NCBI RefSeq assembly: GCF_900199205.1
Contig: NZ_OBMJ01000001.1
Coordinates: 372,001-436,000 of the forward strand
Direction: 5' to 3'
Length of the DNA: 64,000 bases
From: Streptomyces sp. 1331.2
GTDB lineage: Bacteria; Actinomycetota; Actinomycetes; Streptomycetales; Streptomycetaceae
The notes under the pieces are model-generated. The model was not told the origin of the DNA and ran no database searches. It saw only the letters and a program-made list of their open reading frames with translations. Shown piece by piece: positions 16,986 through 24,902 of the stretch. How positions within the stretch are numbered: the stretch's first letter is position 1; each line of letters begins with the position of its first letter. The position numbers and the translations under genes are program-made.

Positions 16986-17009
16986 CACCGCCGGATCTCC
17001 CCGGCGGTG
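16986..17009. other. Stem-loop upstream of the sigma factor gene
   Basis: CACCGCCGG (16986-16994) pairs perfectly with CCGGCGGTG (17001-17009) around a 6-nt loop. It lies 52-76 bp upstream of the sigma factor start. It may end transcription of the small gene upstream or lie in the sigma factor leader. Confidence 0.4.
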
Positions 17010-17119
17010 GCTACGGCAGCACACTGCCGGACCCCGCCAAGTCCTCACCAACGATCCGCCAACGCCCGAACGGTTGCATGGAATCGGGCACGAACTTTCC
17101 CGTGAGCGCGAGCGCCGGC

Positions 17120-17212
17120 GCCCGCTCAGCGGCCCGCACCACTGCCCGCTCAGCCGCCACCCAGCCGCCCGCCCCGCACCCCGCTCAGCCGCCCGCCCGC
17201 ACCCCGCTCAGC
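17120..17212. repeat. Interspersed CCGCTCAG repeats
   Basis: CCGCTCAG occurs four times (17122, 17146, 17181, 17204) in a CCGCCCGCACC-type background, directly after the stop codon of the small gene at 17208 and extending into its last codons. It is probably GC-rich slippage sequence; no regulatory role is evident. Confidence 0.4.
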
Positions 17213-17558
17213 CCCCGTTGAGCGCCCGGAGCAGGTCCTGCACCCCGTCCTCCCCCCGGTGCTCGATCAGCGCCGCGACCCAGGTCGCCAGCCGCTCCCG
17301 CTCGGCCGCCGACCACCCGGGCGCCGACGGGTGCTCGTCCACCACGAGCGCCGCCGCCAGCTCCAGCAGCCCCGGCGCCGAACCCGGCCGCCACCGCCCG
17401 TCCGGCACCGCCCGCAGCGCCAGCCGCCGGGCGACCTCGATCACCTCCTCCGCCGCAGCCTCCGGCACCTCCAGCCCGGGCGGCCCCGCGAGCTCCGGTG
17501 CCTCCGCCCGTGCCAGGGCCGCAACGAGCTCCCGCACCTCCGGCTCGTCCGCATCCAT
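17208..17558 (-). CDS. Small hypothetical protein
   Basis: 116 residues from ATG 17558, preceded by GGGGAGGGG, an excellent ribosome binding site; an open frame upstream of this ATG has no coding character. The protein is acidic, mostly helical, and reads like a single globular domain (EVRELVAALARAEAPELAG, AERERLATWVAALIEHRG). I do not recognise a family. No membrane segment, signal peptide or cysteine motif is present. It lies between the sigma factor and a STAND regulator, all on the minus strand. Given the missing anti-sigma gene one might suspect a partner for the sigma factor, but nothing in the sequence (no ZAS motif, no TM helix) supports that. Confidence 0.6.
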   Translation of the reverse strand: MDADEPEVRELVAALARAEAPELAGPPGLEVPEAAAEEVIEVARRLALRAVPDGRWRPGSAPGLLELAAALVVDEHPSAPGWSAAERERLATWVAALIEHRGEDGVQDLLRALNGG

Positions 17559-17607
17559 CCCGTGCCCCTCCCCCGTCCCGTTCACGGGACTCGTGCTCGT
17601 TCTCGTT

Positions 17608-17639
17608 CGGTGGCACCCGGCGGGCGCCGGGTGCCACCG
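17608..17639. terminator. Strong stem-loop, probable terminator of the XRE-STAND gene
   Basis: A perfect inverted repeat with 14-bp arms (17608-17621 and 17626-17639; GGTGGCACCCGGC core) and a GGGC loop. It lies about 195 bp past the stop of the STAND gene and 50 bp before the start of the small gene, both minus strand. It could act as terminator or as a 5' leader element of the small gene. Confidence 0.5.
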
Positions 17640-17833
17640 GACGACGGTACCGAGCGGGAGCCGACCGAGCGGGGGAATTCGTGCGCACGTCCGGCCGGGC
17701 GGCCGTGCGGCACGGACTCCCGGCACTCTGCGGGGCGCGCGGTGCACCCTGCCCCGCTCAACGGTCTTCCGGTCGGGACCGGTTCAGTTGAACGGGTACC
17801 GGCGGCGCAGTCGTGGTTCGCGCATGCAGGGGG

Positions 17834-20242
17834 TCAGTCGACGCCGAGGCCGTCAGCACTGCCGTCGTCGGACGGATGGGTCTCCAGCCGCGCGCGGACC
17901 CCGTCGGCGTCGCGGTGCTGCAGGTGTTCGAGGATGGCGAGGCTGCTGGTCCAGGCGGCCCGGGCGGCCGCGGTCTCGCCGAGCGCGAGGTGGGTGTCGC
18001 CGATGTGGGTGTGGATGTCCGCCTGGAGGAAGTAGTCGCCGACCGCCTGACGCAGCCGCAGCGACTCGTGGTAGGCGGGCAGGGCCTCGCGGTACTCGCC
18101 GAGTTGGTGGTGGATGTAACCGATGCTGTCCAGGATGGACGACTGGGCGGAGAGGCTGCCGGCCTCGCGGGCGAGGTCCAGCGCGCGCCGGCAGTGGTCG
18201 AGTCCGGCCCGCGACTCGCCCTGCTGCGTCAGGTACCAGCCGATGCTGTTGAGCGCGAGGGCCTGCCCGCCGGGGTCGTCGATCGCCCGGAACAGCTCCA
18301 GGGCCCCGCGGGACTCGTCCACCGCCTCGGCGTTGGCCTGCTCCTCCCCGTACGCGAGGGCGAGGTCGAGCCGGGTCCGGCCCTGGCGCGGCCGGTCACC
18401 GAGCGCGTCGAACAGGTCGAGGGCGAGCTGCAGGTGACGCCGGGCCCGGGGCTGGTGGCCGAGGGAGCGGTGCACCTGGCCGAGCCAGCGGTGCGCCCGG
18501 GCCTGCCCGGCGAGGTCGACGGCGCGCTCGGCGGCGGCCAGCGCGGTCTCGCTGGCCCGCTGCCACTGCTGCCACAGCCCCGACTTGAGCAGGTAGGAGA
18601 CCTGCGCGCCGACGAGCTGCCAGGCGTGCACGTCGAGCCCGGCCCGGTGAGCCAGGTCGACGGTCCGTTCCAGCACCGGTTGCTCGCCCCGGTACCAGGC
18701 GAGCGCCTGTCCGCGGTCGGCGAGCTCCTCGGGCGCCACCCCGGCGGCCGGCTCCGCGAGGTCGAGCGGCTGCCAGGAGGCGTCGTCGGCGTAGGCGAGG
18801 CAGCCCGCCCGGTGGGCGGTGTGGAGGTAGTGGTCGAGCATCCGGTGGGTTGCCTCGGCCCGCTCCTGCGGGGGCTCGTCGGCGTCCGCCCGCTCGGCGG
18901 CGTAGGCGCGCAGCAGGTCGTGCAGGGTGTACTGGTCCCGGCCCTGCGCGGCGATCAGATGAGCGCGGTGCAGGTCGTCCAGCAGCCGGCGGGCTTCGGA
19001 CTGCGACAGGCCCGCGAGGCTCGCCGCCGCGGCCACGCCGATGTGCGGGCCCGGATGCAGGCCGAGCAGCCGGAACAGCCGGGCAGCCTGCGGGGCGAGG
19101 GCGCGGTAGGACCAGGAGAGCACCACCCGGACGTCCGCGTGGCCGTCCCCGGCCGACAGCAGGTCAAGGCGGGCGCGGGAGTCGCGCAGTTCGCGCGCCC
19201 AGACGCCGAGCGGGGTGCCGGGGTGGTCGGCGGCCCGGGCGGCGGCGATGTTCAGGGCCAGCGGCAGCCGGGCGCACAGCTCCACCAGTTCGCCGACCTC
19301 CGCCGGCTGCTCCGCGACGGCCGCGGGCCCCAGGCGGCGGGCGAGCAGTTCGCGCGCCTCCGCCGGGGAGAGCACGTCGAGCGGGAGCGGCACCGCGCCG
19401 TCCAGGGCGACCAGGCCGGAGAGCCGGTTCCGGCTGGTGACCACCACCAGGCAGGTGTCCGAGCCGGGCAGCAGCGGGCGGACCTGCTCCGCCTCGCGGA
19501 CGTTGTCGAGGACGATCAGCGTCCGGGTGCCGGCCAGTCGGCTGCGCAGCAGCGCCAGTTGCCCGTCCTGGTCGGCGGGGATGCGGGCGGCCGGCACACC
19601 GAGCGCGTCCAGGAAGCCGCGTGCCACGTCGGCGGCGTCGACCGGCGCCCTGGCCGGGTCGAAGCCGCGCAGGTTGGCGAAGAGCTGCCCGTCGGGGAAG
19701 TGCTCGGCCACCCGGTGGGCGAAGTGCACGGCGAGGGTGGTCTTGCCCACCCCGGCGGTGCCGGCGATCGCCGAGATCACGACCGCACCGCAGCCGGGGG
19801 CGCGGTCCGGCAGGAGCTCGTCGAGCGCCCGGAGCTCCCGGCTGCGGCCGGTGAAGTGCCGGATCGCCATGGGTAACTGCTGCGGCACCGGCGGCCCGGG
19901 CGGGCCGGGAAGGGCTCGGGCAGGCCCCGGGCGCACCCCACCACTGTCGCCGCCCGGCCGTACGGCCTCCGGGGCGTCCGGGTCGGCCTGCCCGTCGGCT
20001 CCGGCCGGCTGCTGCGAGCCCACGTCCCGGGCGGCCTTCAGCCACCGGGCGCGGGTGTCCTGGTCGACGCCCAGGGCCTCGGCGAGCCGGACCACCGAGG
20101 ACGGCCGCGGCCGGCGCCCACCCGCCTCCAGGGCGCTGATCGAGCGGGCCGACACCCCCGAGCGCTCGGCGAGTTCGTCCTGGCTCCACCCCGCCGACAG
20201 GCGTCGCTCACGCAGCAGCGCGGCGAAGACGACAGCTCCCAC
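17834..20242 (-). CDS. XRE-type STAND regulator (HTH + NB-ARC + TPR)
   Basis: 802 residues from GTG 20242 with GGGGGGA upstream. An XRE helix-turn-helix is at residues 5-65 (RRLSAGWSQDELAERSGV, SARSISALEAGGRRP). After a Pro/Asp/Gly linker the NB-ARC ATPase has GTAGVGKTTLAVHFAHR, RTLIVLDNVREAEQV, VVVTSRNRLSG and ARLPLALNIAAARAA. The C-terminal half is classical TPR: repeated ALALNSIGWYL-type and LDSIGYIHHQLGEYREAL-type helical pairs. This layout occurs in Streptomyces regulators that respond to small ligands or peptides. Upstream (20331-20352) lies an exact 11-bp direct repeat oriented along this gene, a spacing used by SARP and PhoP-type regulators. Function and signal are unknown. Confidence 0.88.
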   Translation of the reverse strand: MGAVVFAALLRERRLSAGWSQDELAERSGVSARSISALEAGGRRPRPSSVVRLAEALGVDQDTRARWLKAARDVGSQQPAGADGQADPDAPEAVRPGGDSGGVRPGPARALPGPPGPPVPQQLPMAIRHFTGRSRELRALDELLPDRAPGCGAVVISAIAGTAGVGKTTLAVHFAHRVAEHFPDGQLFANLRGFDPARAPVDAADVARGFLDALGVPAARIPADQDGQLALLRSRLAGTRTLIVLDNVREAEQVRPLLPGSDTCLVVVTSRNRLSGLVALDGAVPLPLDVLSPAEARELLARRLGPAAVAEQPAEVGELVELCARLPLALNIAAARAADHPGTPLGVWARELRDSRARLDLLSAGDGHADVRVVLSWSYRALAPQAARLFRLLGLHPGPHIGVAAAASLAGLSQSEARRLLDDLHRAHLIAAQGRDQYTLHDLLRAYAAERADADEPPQERAEATHRMLDHYLHTAHRAGCLAYADDASWQPLDLAEPAAGVAPEELADRGQALAWYRGEQPVLERTVDLAHRAGLDVHAWQLVGAQVSYLLKSGLWQQWQRASETALAAAERAVDLAGQARAHRWLGQVHRSLGHQPRARRHLQLALDLFDALGDRPRQGRTRLDLALAYGEEQANAEAVDESRGALELFRAIDDPGGQALALNSIGWYLTQQGESRAGLDHCRRALDLAREAGSLSAQSSILDSIGYIHHQLGEYREALPAYHESLRLRQAVGDYFLQADIHTHIGDTHLALGETAAARAAWTSSLAILEHLQHRDADGVRARLETHPSDDGSADGLGVD

Positions 20243-20689
20243 ACATCCCCCCGGATCCCGGCGAACCGTGCCGCCGCCCCGACCGTCCGGCGCGGACCGC
20301 GGACGAGCGTAGCCCTCACGGGCCCCAAGTGTCAGGTCAACGTCAGGTCAACGTCGTGGTCCGCCCGCCCGCACCACGGCGAGGATGAGCCACCGACGGA
20401 CCCGGACGGGCCGGGACGCGGCGACGGGGGTACCGCGACCCGGCTCGTCCGGCCCGGGCGTGCGCCTGGCCGCCGGCCCGCTCGACAGCTCCGCGCTCGG
20501 AGCCCTGGGCGCACCCCGGCGGGCCGACTCGCCGGCCGACCGGCAGGACCCACAGAACGTGTTCAGACAACTTGAGGCGTTCGCCGGACGTACAGCGGGC
20601 AGTCATGAGTGGTCCGCCGGGCGGTACCCCGCAGCCGCTGTCCTTGGGGTGCCGTCCACCACCCTCGCGACACCAGAGGTCATCCACCC
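20243..20689. other. Divergent intergenic region with 11-bp direct repeats
   Basis: These 447 bp between the XRE-STAND gene (-) and the phospholipase C gene (+) hold no convincing gene. The clear feature is the tandem repeat at 20331-20352. The right part near 20560-20600 is the most AT-rich and may carry the phospholipase promoter, but I cannot place -10 and -35 boxes with confidence. Confidence 0.5.
20331..20352 (-). promoter_or_regulatory. Tandem 11-bp direct repeat (PHO/SARP-box-like)
   Basis: GTCAGGTCAAC is perfectly repeated at 20331-20341 and 20342-20352. On the minus strand the units read GTTGACCTGAC, one base from the GTTCACC core of Streptomyces PHO-box direct-repeat units, which also have an 11-bp period; SARP sites share this period. 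It lies 89-110 bp upstream of the XRE-STAND start and about 340 bp upstream of phospholipase C. Confidence 0.5.
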
Positions 20690-22750
20690 ATGGCAGAGCT
20701 GAACCGTCGTCGTTTCCTCCAACTCGCGGGCACCACCGCCGCGTTCACCTCGCTCTCACAGAGCATCGCGCGGGCCGCCGCGATCGCCCCGCAGGGCACC
20801 ACCGGTACCCTCCAGGACGTCGAGCACATCGTCGTCCTGATGCAGGAGAACCGTTCCTTCGACCACTACTTCGGGGCCATGAAGGGCGTCCGGGGCTTCG
20901 GCGACCCCCGCCCGGTGACCCTGCCCAGCGGCCAGTCGGTGTGGCACCAGACGGACAGCAGCAAGAAGGAGGTGCTGCCGTTCCGCCCCCAGGTCAACGA
21001 CCTGGGGATGCAGTTCGTCCAGGACCTCAACCACGACTGGGCCGGCGGCCACAAGGCCTTCAACAACGGCAAGTACGACCAGTGGGTGCCCGCCAAGACC
21101 GCCACCACCATGGCGTACCTCACCCGCCAGGACATCCCGTTCCACTACGCGCTCGCGGACGCCTTCACCATCTGCGACGCCTACCACTGCTCGTTCATCG
21201 GCTCCACCGACCCGAACCGCTACTACATGTGGACCGGCTTCACGGGCAACGACGGCACCGGCGGCGGCCCCGTCCTCGGCAACCAGGAGGCCGGGTACGG
21301 CTGGACGACCTACCCCGAGCGGCTGGAGAAGGCCGGAATATCCTGGAAGATCTACCAGGACATCGGCGACGGCCTCGACGCGGCCGGCTCCTGGGGCTGG
21401 ATCGGCGACGCCTACCGCGGCAACTACGGCGACAACTCGCTGCTCTACTTCAACAACTACCGCAACGCCAAGCCCGGCGACCCGCTCTACGACAAGGCCC
21501 GCACCGGCACCAACGCCAAGGCCGGCGACGGCCTGTTCGACGTGCTGCGCCGCGACGTGCAGGCCGGCACCCTGCCGCAGATCTCCTGGATCGCCGCCCC
21601 CGAGGCCTTCACCGAGCACCCCAACTGGCCCGCCAACTACGGCGCCTGGTACGTCTCCCAGGTCCTGGACGCGCTGACCTCCAACCCGGACGTCTGGGCC
21701 CGCACGGCACTGTTCATCACCTACGACGAGAACGACGGCTTCTTCGACCACGTCGTACCGCCGTTCCCGCCCTCCTCCGCCTCCCAGGGCCTGTCGACGG
21801 TCTCCACCACGGCCGACTACTTCCCCGGGAACGCCAGTTACTCCGCCGGACCGTACGGCCTCGGCCAGCGCGTGCCGATGCTGGTGGTCTCGCCCTGGAG
21901 CACCGGCGGCTACACCTGCTCCGAGACCTTCGACCACACCTCGATCATCCGCTTCATGGAGCGCCGCTTCGGCGTGCTGGAGCCCGACATCTCGCCCTGG
22001 CGGCGCGCCATCTGCGGCGACCTGACCTCCGCCTTCGACTTCACCGCCGCCAACGCGACCCCGGCCGCGCTGCCCTCCACCGCCGGCTACCTCCCGCCGG
22101 ACCACAACCGCCACCCCGACTACGTGCCCACCCCGCCCGCCACCGGCACCATGCCCAAGCAGGAGGCGGGCAGCAAGCCCACCCGCCCGCTGAAGTACGC
22201 CCCGTTCGTGGACGGCGCCGCCGACACCGGCACGGGCAAGTACCGCCTCACCTTCAGCGGCGGCGCGGCGGCCGGCGCCCAGTTCCTGGTGACCTCGGCG
22301 AACCGCACCGACGGCCCGTGGACGTACACGGCGGAGGCCGGGAAGTCGATCGCGGACGCCTGGAACACCACCTACTCCAAGGGCGTCACCGACCTGACCG
22401 TCCACGGCCCCAACAGCTTCCTGCGCCGCTTCCGCAACCCCGGCAAGACCGCCGGGCCCGAGGTCACCGCACGCCACAACGCGGCCACCGGCAACCTCGA
22501 CCTGACCCTCACCAACGCGGGCAGCGCGGACGTCGTCCTGACCGTCACCAACGCCTACGCCGGCACCCCGCGGACCGTCACCGTCCGCAAGGGCGCGACG
22601 GTCGCGTACACCGTCGACCTGAGCTCCAGCCGCAACTGGTACGACGTGACCGTCACCTCCAACGCGACCGTCGACTTCGTCCGCCGCCTGGCCGGCCACG
22701 TCGAGACCGGCACCCCCGGCCTCTCCGACCCCGGCCTGATCACCTACTGA
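20690..22750 (+). CDS. Tat-exported phosphocholine-specific phospholipase C
   Basis: 686 residues from ATG 20690 (AGAGGT upstream). The N-terminus NRRRFLQLAGTTAAF is a twin-arginine signal. The catalytic phosphoesterase domain starts EHIVVLMQENRSFDHYFG near residue 47 and has the metal-binding ITYDENDGFFDHVVPPFP near 345. Two C-terminal DUF756 beta-sandwich domains follow (about 510-590 and 600-680), including GPEVTARHNAATGNLDLTLT. This domain order and length match bacterial phosphatidylcholine-hydrolysing phospholipases C (PlcH/PlcN-like). The enzyme should be secreted folded via Tat and release phosphocholine from lipids, giving phosphate and choline. It is followed by a strong hairpin, so it is monocistronic. 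Phosphate control is possible but unproven. Confidence 0.93.
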   Translation: MAELNRRRFLQLAGTTAAFTSLSQSIARAAAIAPQGTTGTLQDVEHIVVLMQENRSFDHYFGAMKGVRGFGDPRPVTLPSGQSVWHQTDSSKKEVLPFRPQVNDLGMQFVQDLNHDWAGGHKAFNNGKYDQWVPAKTATTMAYLTRQDIPFHYALADAFTICDAYHCSFIGSTDPNRYYMWTGFTGNDGTGGGPVLGNQEAGYGWTTYPERLEKAGISWKIYQDIGDGLDAAGSWGWIGDAYRGNYGDNSLLYFNNYRNAKPGDPLYDKARTGTNAKAGDGLFDVLRRDVQAGTLPQISWIAAPEAFTEHPNWPANYGAWYVSQVLDALTSNPDVWARTALFITYDENDGFFDHVVPPFPPSSASQGLSTVSTTADYFPGNASYSAGPYGLGQRVPMLVVSPWSTGGYTCSETFDHTSIIRFMERRFGVLEPDISPWRRAICGDLTSAFDFTAANATPAALPSTAGYLPPDHNRHPDYVPTPPATGTMPKQEAGSKPTRPLKYAPFVDGAADTGTGKYRLTFSGGAAAGAQFLVTSANRTDGPWTYTAEAGKSIADAWNTTYSKGVTDLTVHGPNSFLRRFRNPGKTAGPEVTARHNAATGNLDLTLTNAGSADVVLTVTNAYAGTPRTVTVRKGATVAYTVDLSSSRNWYDVTVTSNATVDFVRRLAGHVETGTPGLSDPGLITY

Positions 22751-22771
22751 CGGCTGACCGAAAACGGATCC

Positions 22772-22799
22772 CGGCCCCGGGCCCACCCGCCCGGGGCCG
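22772..22799. terminator. Terminator hairpin after phospholipase C
   Basis: CGGCCCCGGGC (22772-22782) pairs perfectly with GCCCGGGGCCG (22789-22799) around a 6-nt loop, 22 bp after the stop codon. Confidence 0.7.
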
Positions 22800-22847
22800 A
22801 CGGTCCTCGTCGCGGCCCGGGAACGCCCGGTGACCTATCGTGGGCGG

Positions 22848-24065
22848 ATGACCGATCATCGGACCGCCCGGCCGGCCACCGCTCGGCCGTCCGTGGCCCG
22901 CACGGGCTACCTCCTTGCCGCCGTCGCCTTCGCCGTCTGCATGGCCGGCACCACCCTGCCCACCCCGCTCTACGGCCTGTACCAGGAGAAGATCGGCTTC
23001 TCCGAGCTGACGGTCACCGTCGTCTTCGCCGTCTACGCCTTCGGCGTCATCGGCGTCCTACTGCTCGCCGGCAACGTCTCCGACACCGTCGGCCGCCGCC
23101 CCGTCCTGCTCTGCGGCCTGGGCTTCGCGGCCTGTAGCGCCGTCGTCTTCCTGGCCGCCGACGACGTGCCGCTGCTGCTCGCCGGCCGGCTGCTGTCCGG
23201 CTTCTCGGCCGGGCTGTTCACCGGCACCGGCACCGCGTACGTGCTGGAACTCGCCCCGCCCGAGCAGCGTGCCCGCGCGGGCTTCGTCGCGACCGCCGCC
23301 AACATGGGCGGCCTCGGCTGCGGGCCACTGCTCTCGGGCCTGCTCGCCGAGTACGCCCCCGCCCCGCTCGTCCTGCCCTTCGTCGTGCACCTCGCCCTGG
23401 TCGCGGCCTCCTTCGCGCTCCTCCTGCTGCTGCCGGAGACCGTCGCCGGGGCCCGCCCGCTGCGCACCGCCCGGCCCCACCGGCCGAGCCTGCCGCCGGA
23501 GGTCCGCCGGGTGTTCGTCCCGGCCGCGATCGCCGCCTTCGCGGGGTTCTCCCTCCTCGGCCTGTTCACCTCCGTCAGCCCCGCCTTCCTCACCGGCGCG
23601 CTGGGCGTGCACAACCTCGCCGCCATCGGCCTCGTCGTCTTCACCGCGTTCTTCGCCTCCACCCTCGGCCAGCTCCTGGTGCCCCGGCTCGGCACCGCCC
23701 GGGCGATCCCGCTGGGCTGCCTGGTGCTCATCGCCGGGCTGGCCCTGCTGTCCGCCTCGCTCGCCTGGACCGTCCTCGCCCCGCTGGTGCTCAGCGCCCT
23801 GGTGGGCGGCGCTGGCCAGGGCATGGGCCTGCGCGGCGCGGTGGGCGAGATCGCCGCCGCCAGCCCCGCCGAACACCGCGGTGGCGCCCTCTCGGCGCTG
23901 TTCGTGGTCGCCTACTTCGGCATCTCGATCCCGGTCATCGGGGTGGGCCTGCTCACCGGGCCGGTCGGCCTGGCCCACGCCGGCCTGGTCTTCGCCGCCT
24001 GCATGGCCCTGCTGGCCGCCGCCTCCGGCGCGTACCTGCTGCGCCAGGCGGGCACCCCGGCCTGA
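22848..24065 (+). CDS. MFS transporter (DHA1-like exporter)
   Basis: About 405 residues from ATG 22848; a GTG at 22830 would add six residues. Twelve hydrophobic segments are evident. Helix 1 is preceded by a basic TARPSVARTGY stretch, and the helix 2-3 loop reads GNVSDTVGRRPV, the MFS signature with the conserved D and RR. Helix 4 has GRLLSGFSAGLFTGTGTAYV, resembling drug:H+ antiporter motif C-type glycine patterns. The second half has the equivalent loop LGTARAIPLG. Likely a small-molecule exporter in the cytoplasmic membrane; the substrate cannot be inferred. It stands alone after the phospholipase terminator, followed by a methyltransferase gene with its own promoter region. Confidence 0.85.
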   Translation: MTDHRTARPATARPSVARTGYLLAAVAFAVCMAGTTLPTPLYGLYQEKIGFSELTVTVVFAVYAFGVIGVLLLAGNVSDTVGRRPVLLCGLGFAACSAVVFLAADDVPLLLAGRLLSGFSAGLFTGTGTAYVLELAPPEQRARAGFVATAANMGGLGCGPLLSGLLAEYAPAPLVLPFVVHLALVAASFALLLLLPETVAGARPLRTARPHRPSLPPEVRRVFVPAAIAAFAGFSLLGLFTSVSPAFLTGALGVHNLAAIGLVVFTAFFASTLGQLLVPRLGTARAIPLGCLVLIAGLALLSASLAWTVLAPLVLSALVGGAGQGMGLRGAVGEIAAASPAEHRGGALSALFVVAYFGISIPVIGVGLLTGPVGLAHAGLVFAACMALLAAASGAYLLRQAGTPA

Positions 24066-24069
24066 CCCG

Positions 24070-24098
24070 CCCGGTTTGCCCCCTATGCCCGGTTTGCC
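24070..24098. promoter_or_regulatory. Direct repeat before the methyltransferase gene
   Basis: CCCGGTTTGCC occurs at 24070-24080 and 24088-24098, an 18-bp period, 63 bp upstream of the methyltransferase start. The second copy could contribute a -35 (TTGCCT) with a weak -10 TAGACA 17 bp on. It may be an operator over the promoter. Confidence 0.35.
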
Positions 24099-24160
24099 TC
24101 CCGGACTCGGGACCGATAGACACGATCCCGACACTGTGCGTGACAACGGGAGGACTCCCC

Positions 24161-24883
24161 ATGAGCGTGACGAATCGGTACCGGGAGGCCTGGGAGGGCT
24201 TCTGGCGCGGCGCACCCGAGGAGCCGGGCTCGGTGATCTGGGACGCCGAACCCTCCCTCACCGCCGCCCGCCACCTCGACCTGTTCGACCGCCACCTCAC
24301 CGACCCGGAGCTGCCCCTCGTGGATCTGGGCTGCGGCAACGGCACCCAGACCGGCTTCCTCGCCGAACGGTTCACCCGCACCGTCGGCGTCGACCTGTCC
24401 GCCGCGGCCCTCGACCTCGCCCGGCGCCGGGATCCGCACCGGCGGGTCGAGTTCGCGCAGCTGGACGCCACCGACGCCGAAGCCGTCCGGGCGCTGCACG
24501 ACCGCCTCGGCGACGCCAACGTGTACGTGCGCGGCCTCATCCACCAGTGCGAGCCGGCCGACCGCGGCCCGGTCGCCGAGGCCGTCGCCTCCCTGCTCGG
24601 CGACCGCGGCCGGGCCTTCGTCGTCGAACTCTCCGAGTCCGCCAAGACCGTCCTGACGGACCTCGCCCGGAGCCCGGCCGGCCCGCCCCCGAAGCTGGTC
24701 CCGGTCTTCGCCCACGGCCTCGCCCCCGCCGAGGTCGCCGACGCGGCCTTCCCCGCCCTCTTCCGCGCCGCCGGGCTCACCGTCCTCGCCACCGGCGACC
24801 TGCCGCTGTCCACCACGGAGACCACCCCGGACGGCCGACGGATCGACCTGCCCGCCCAGTGGCTGGTGCTGGGCCGAATCTGA
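24161..24883 (+). CDS. Class I SAM-dependent methyltransferase
   Basis: 240 residues from ATG 24161, with GGGAGGA at -9. Motif I is LVDLGCGNGTQTGFLAERF near residue 48, followed by motif II acid in VGVDLSAAALDLARRR, the standard SAM-binding Rossmann pattern. Motif III-like sequence is EFAQLDATDAEAVRAL. Residues after 120 (VYVRGLIHQCEPADRGP) define the substrate region and resemble small-molecule methyltransferases in Streptomyces. The acceptor is unknown. It is convergent with a PucR regulator gene, ending 19 bp away. There is no operon partner on its strand. Confidence 0.85.
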   Translation: MSVTNRYREAWEGFWRGAPEEPGSVIWDAEPSLTAARHLDLFDRHLTDPELPLVDLGCGNGTQTGFLAERFTRTVGVDLSAAALDLARRRDPHRRVEFAQLDATDAEAVRALHDRLGDANVYVRGLIHQCEPADRGPVAEAVASLLGDRGRAFVVELSESAKTVLTDLARSPAGPPPKLVPVFAHGLAPAEVADAAFPALFRAAGLTVLATGDLPLSTTETTPDGRRIDLPAQWLVLGRI

Positions 24884-24902
24884 ACCGACCGACCGCGAGC
24901 GG

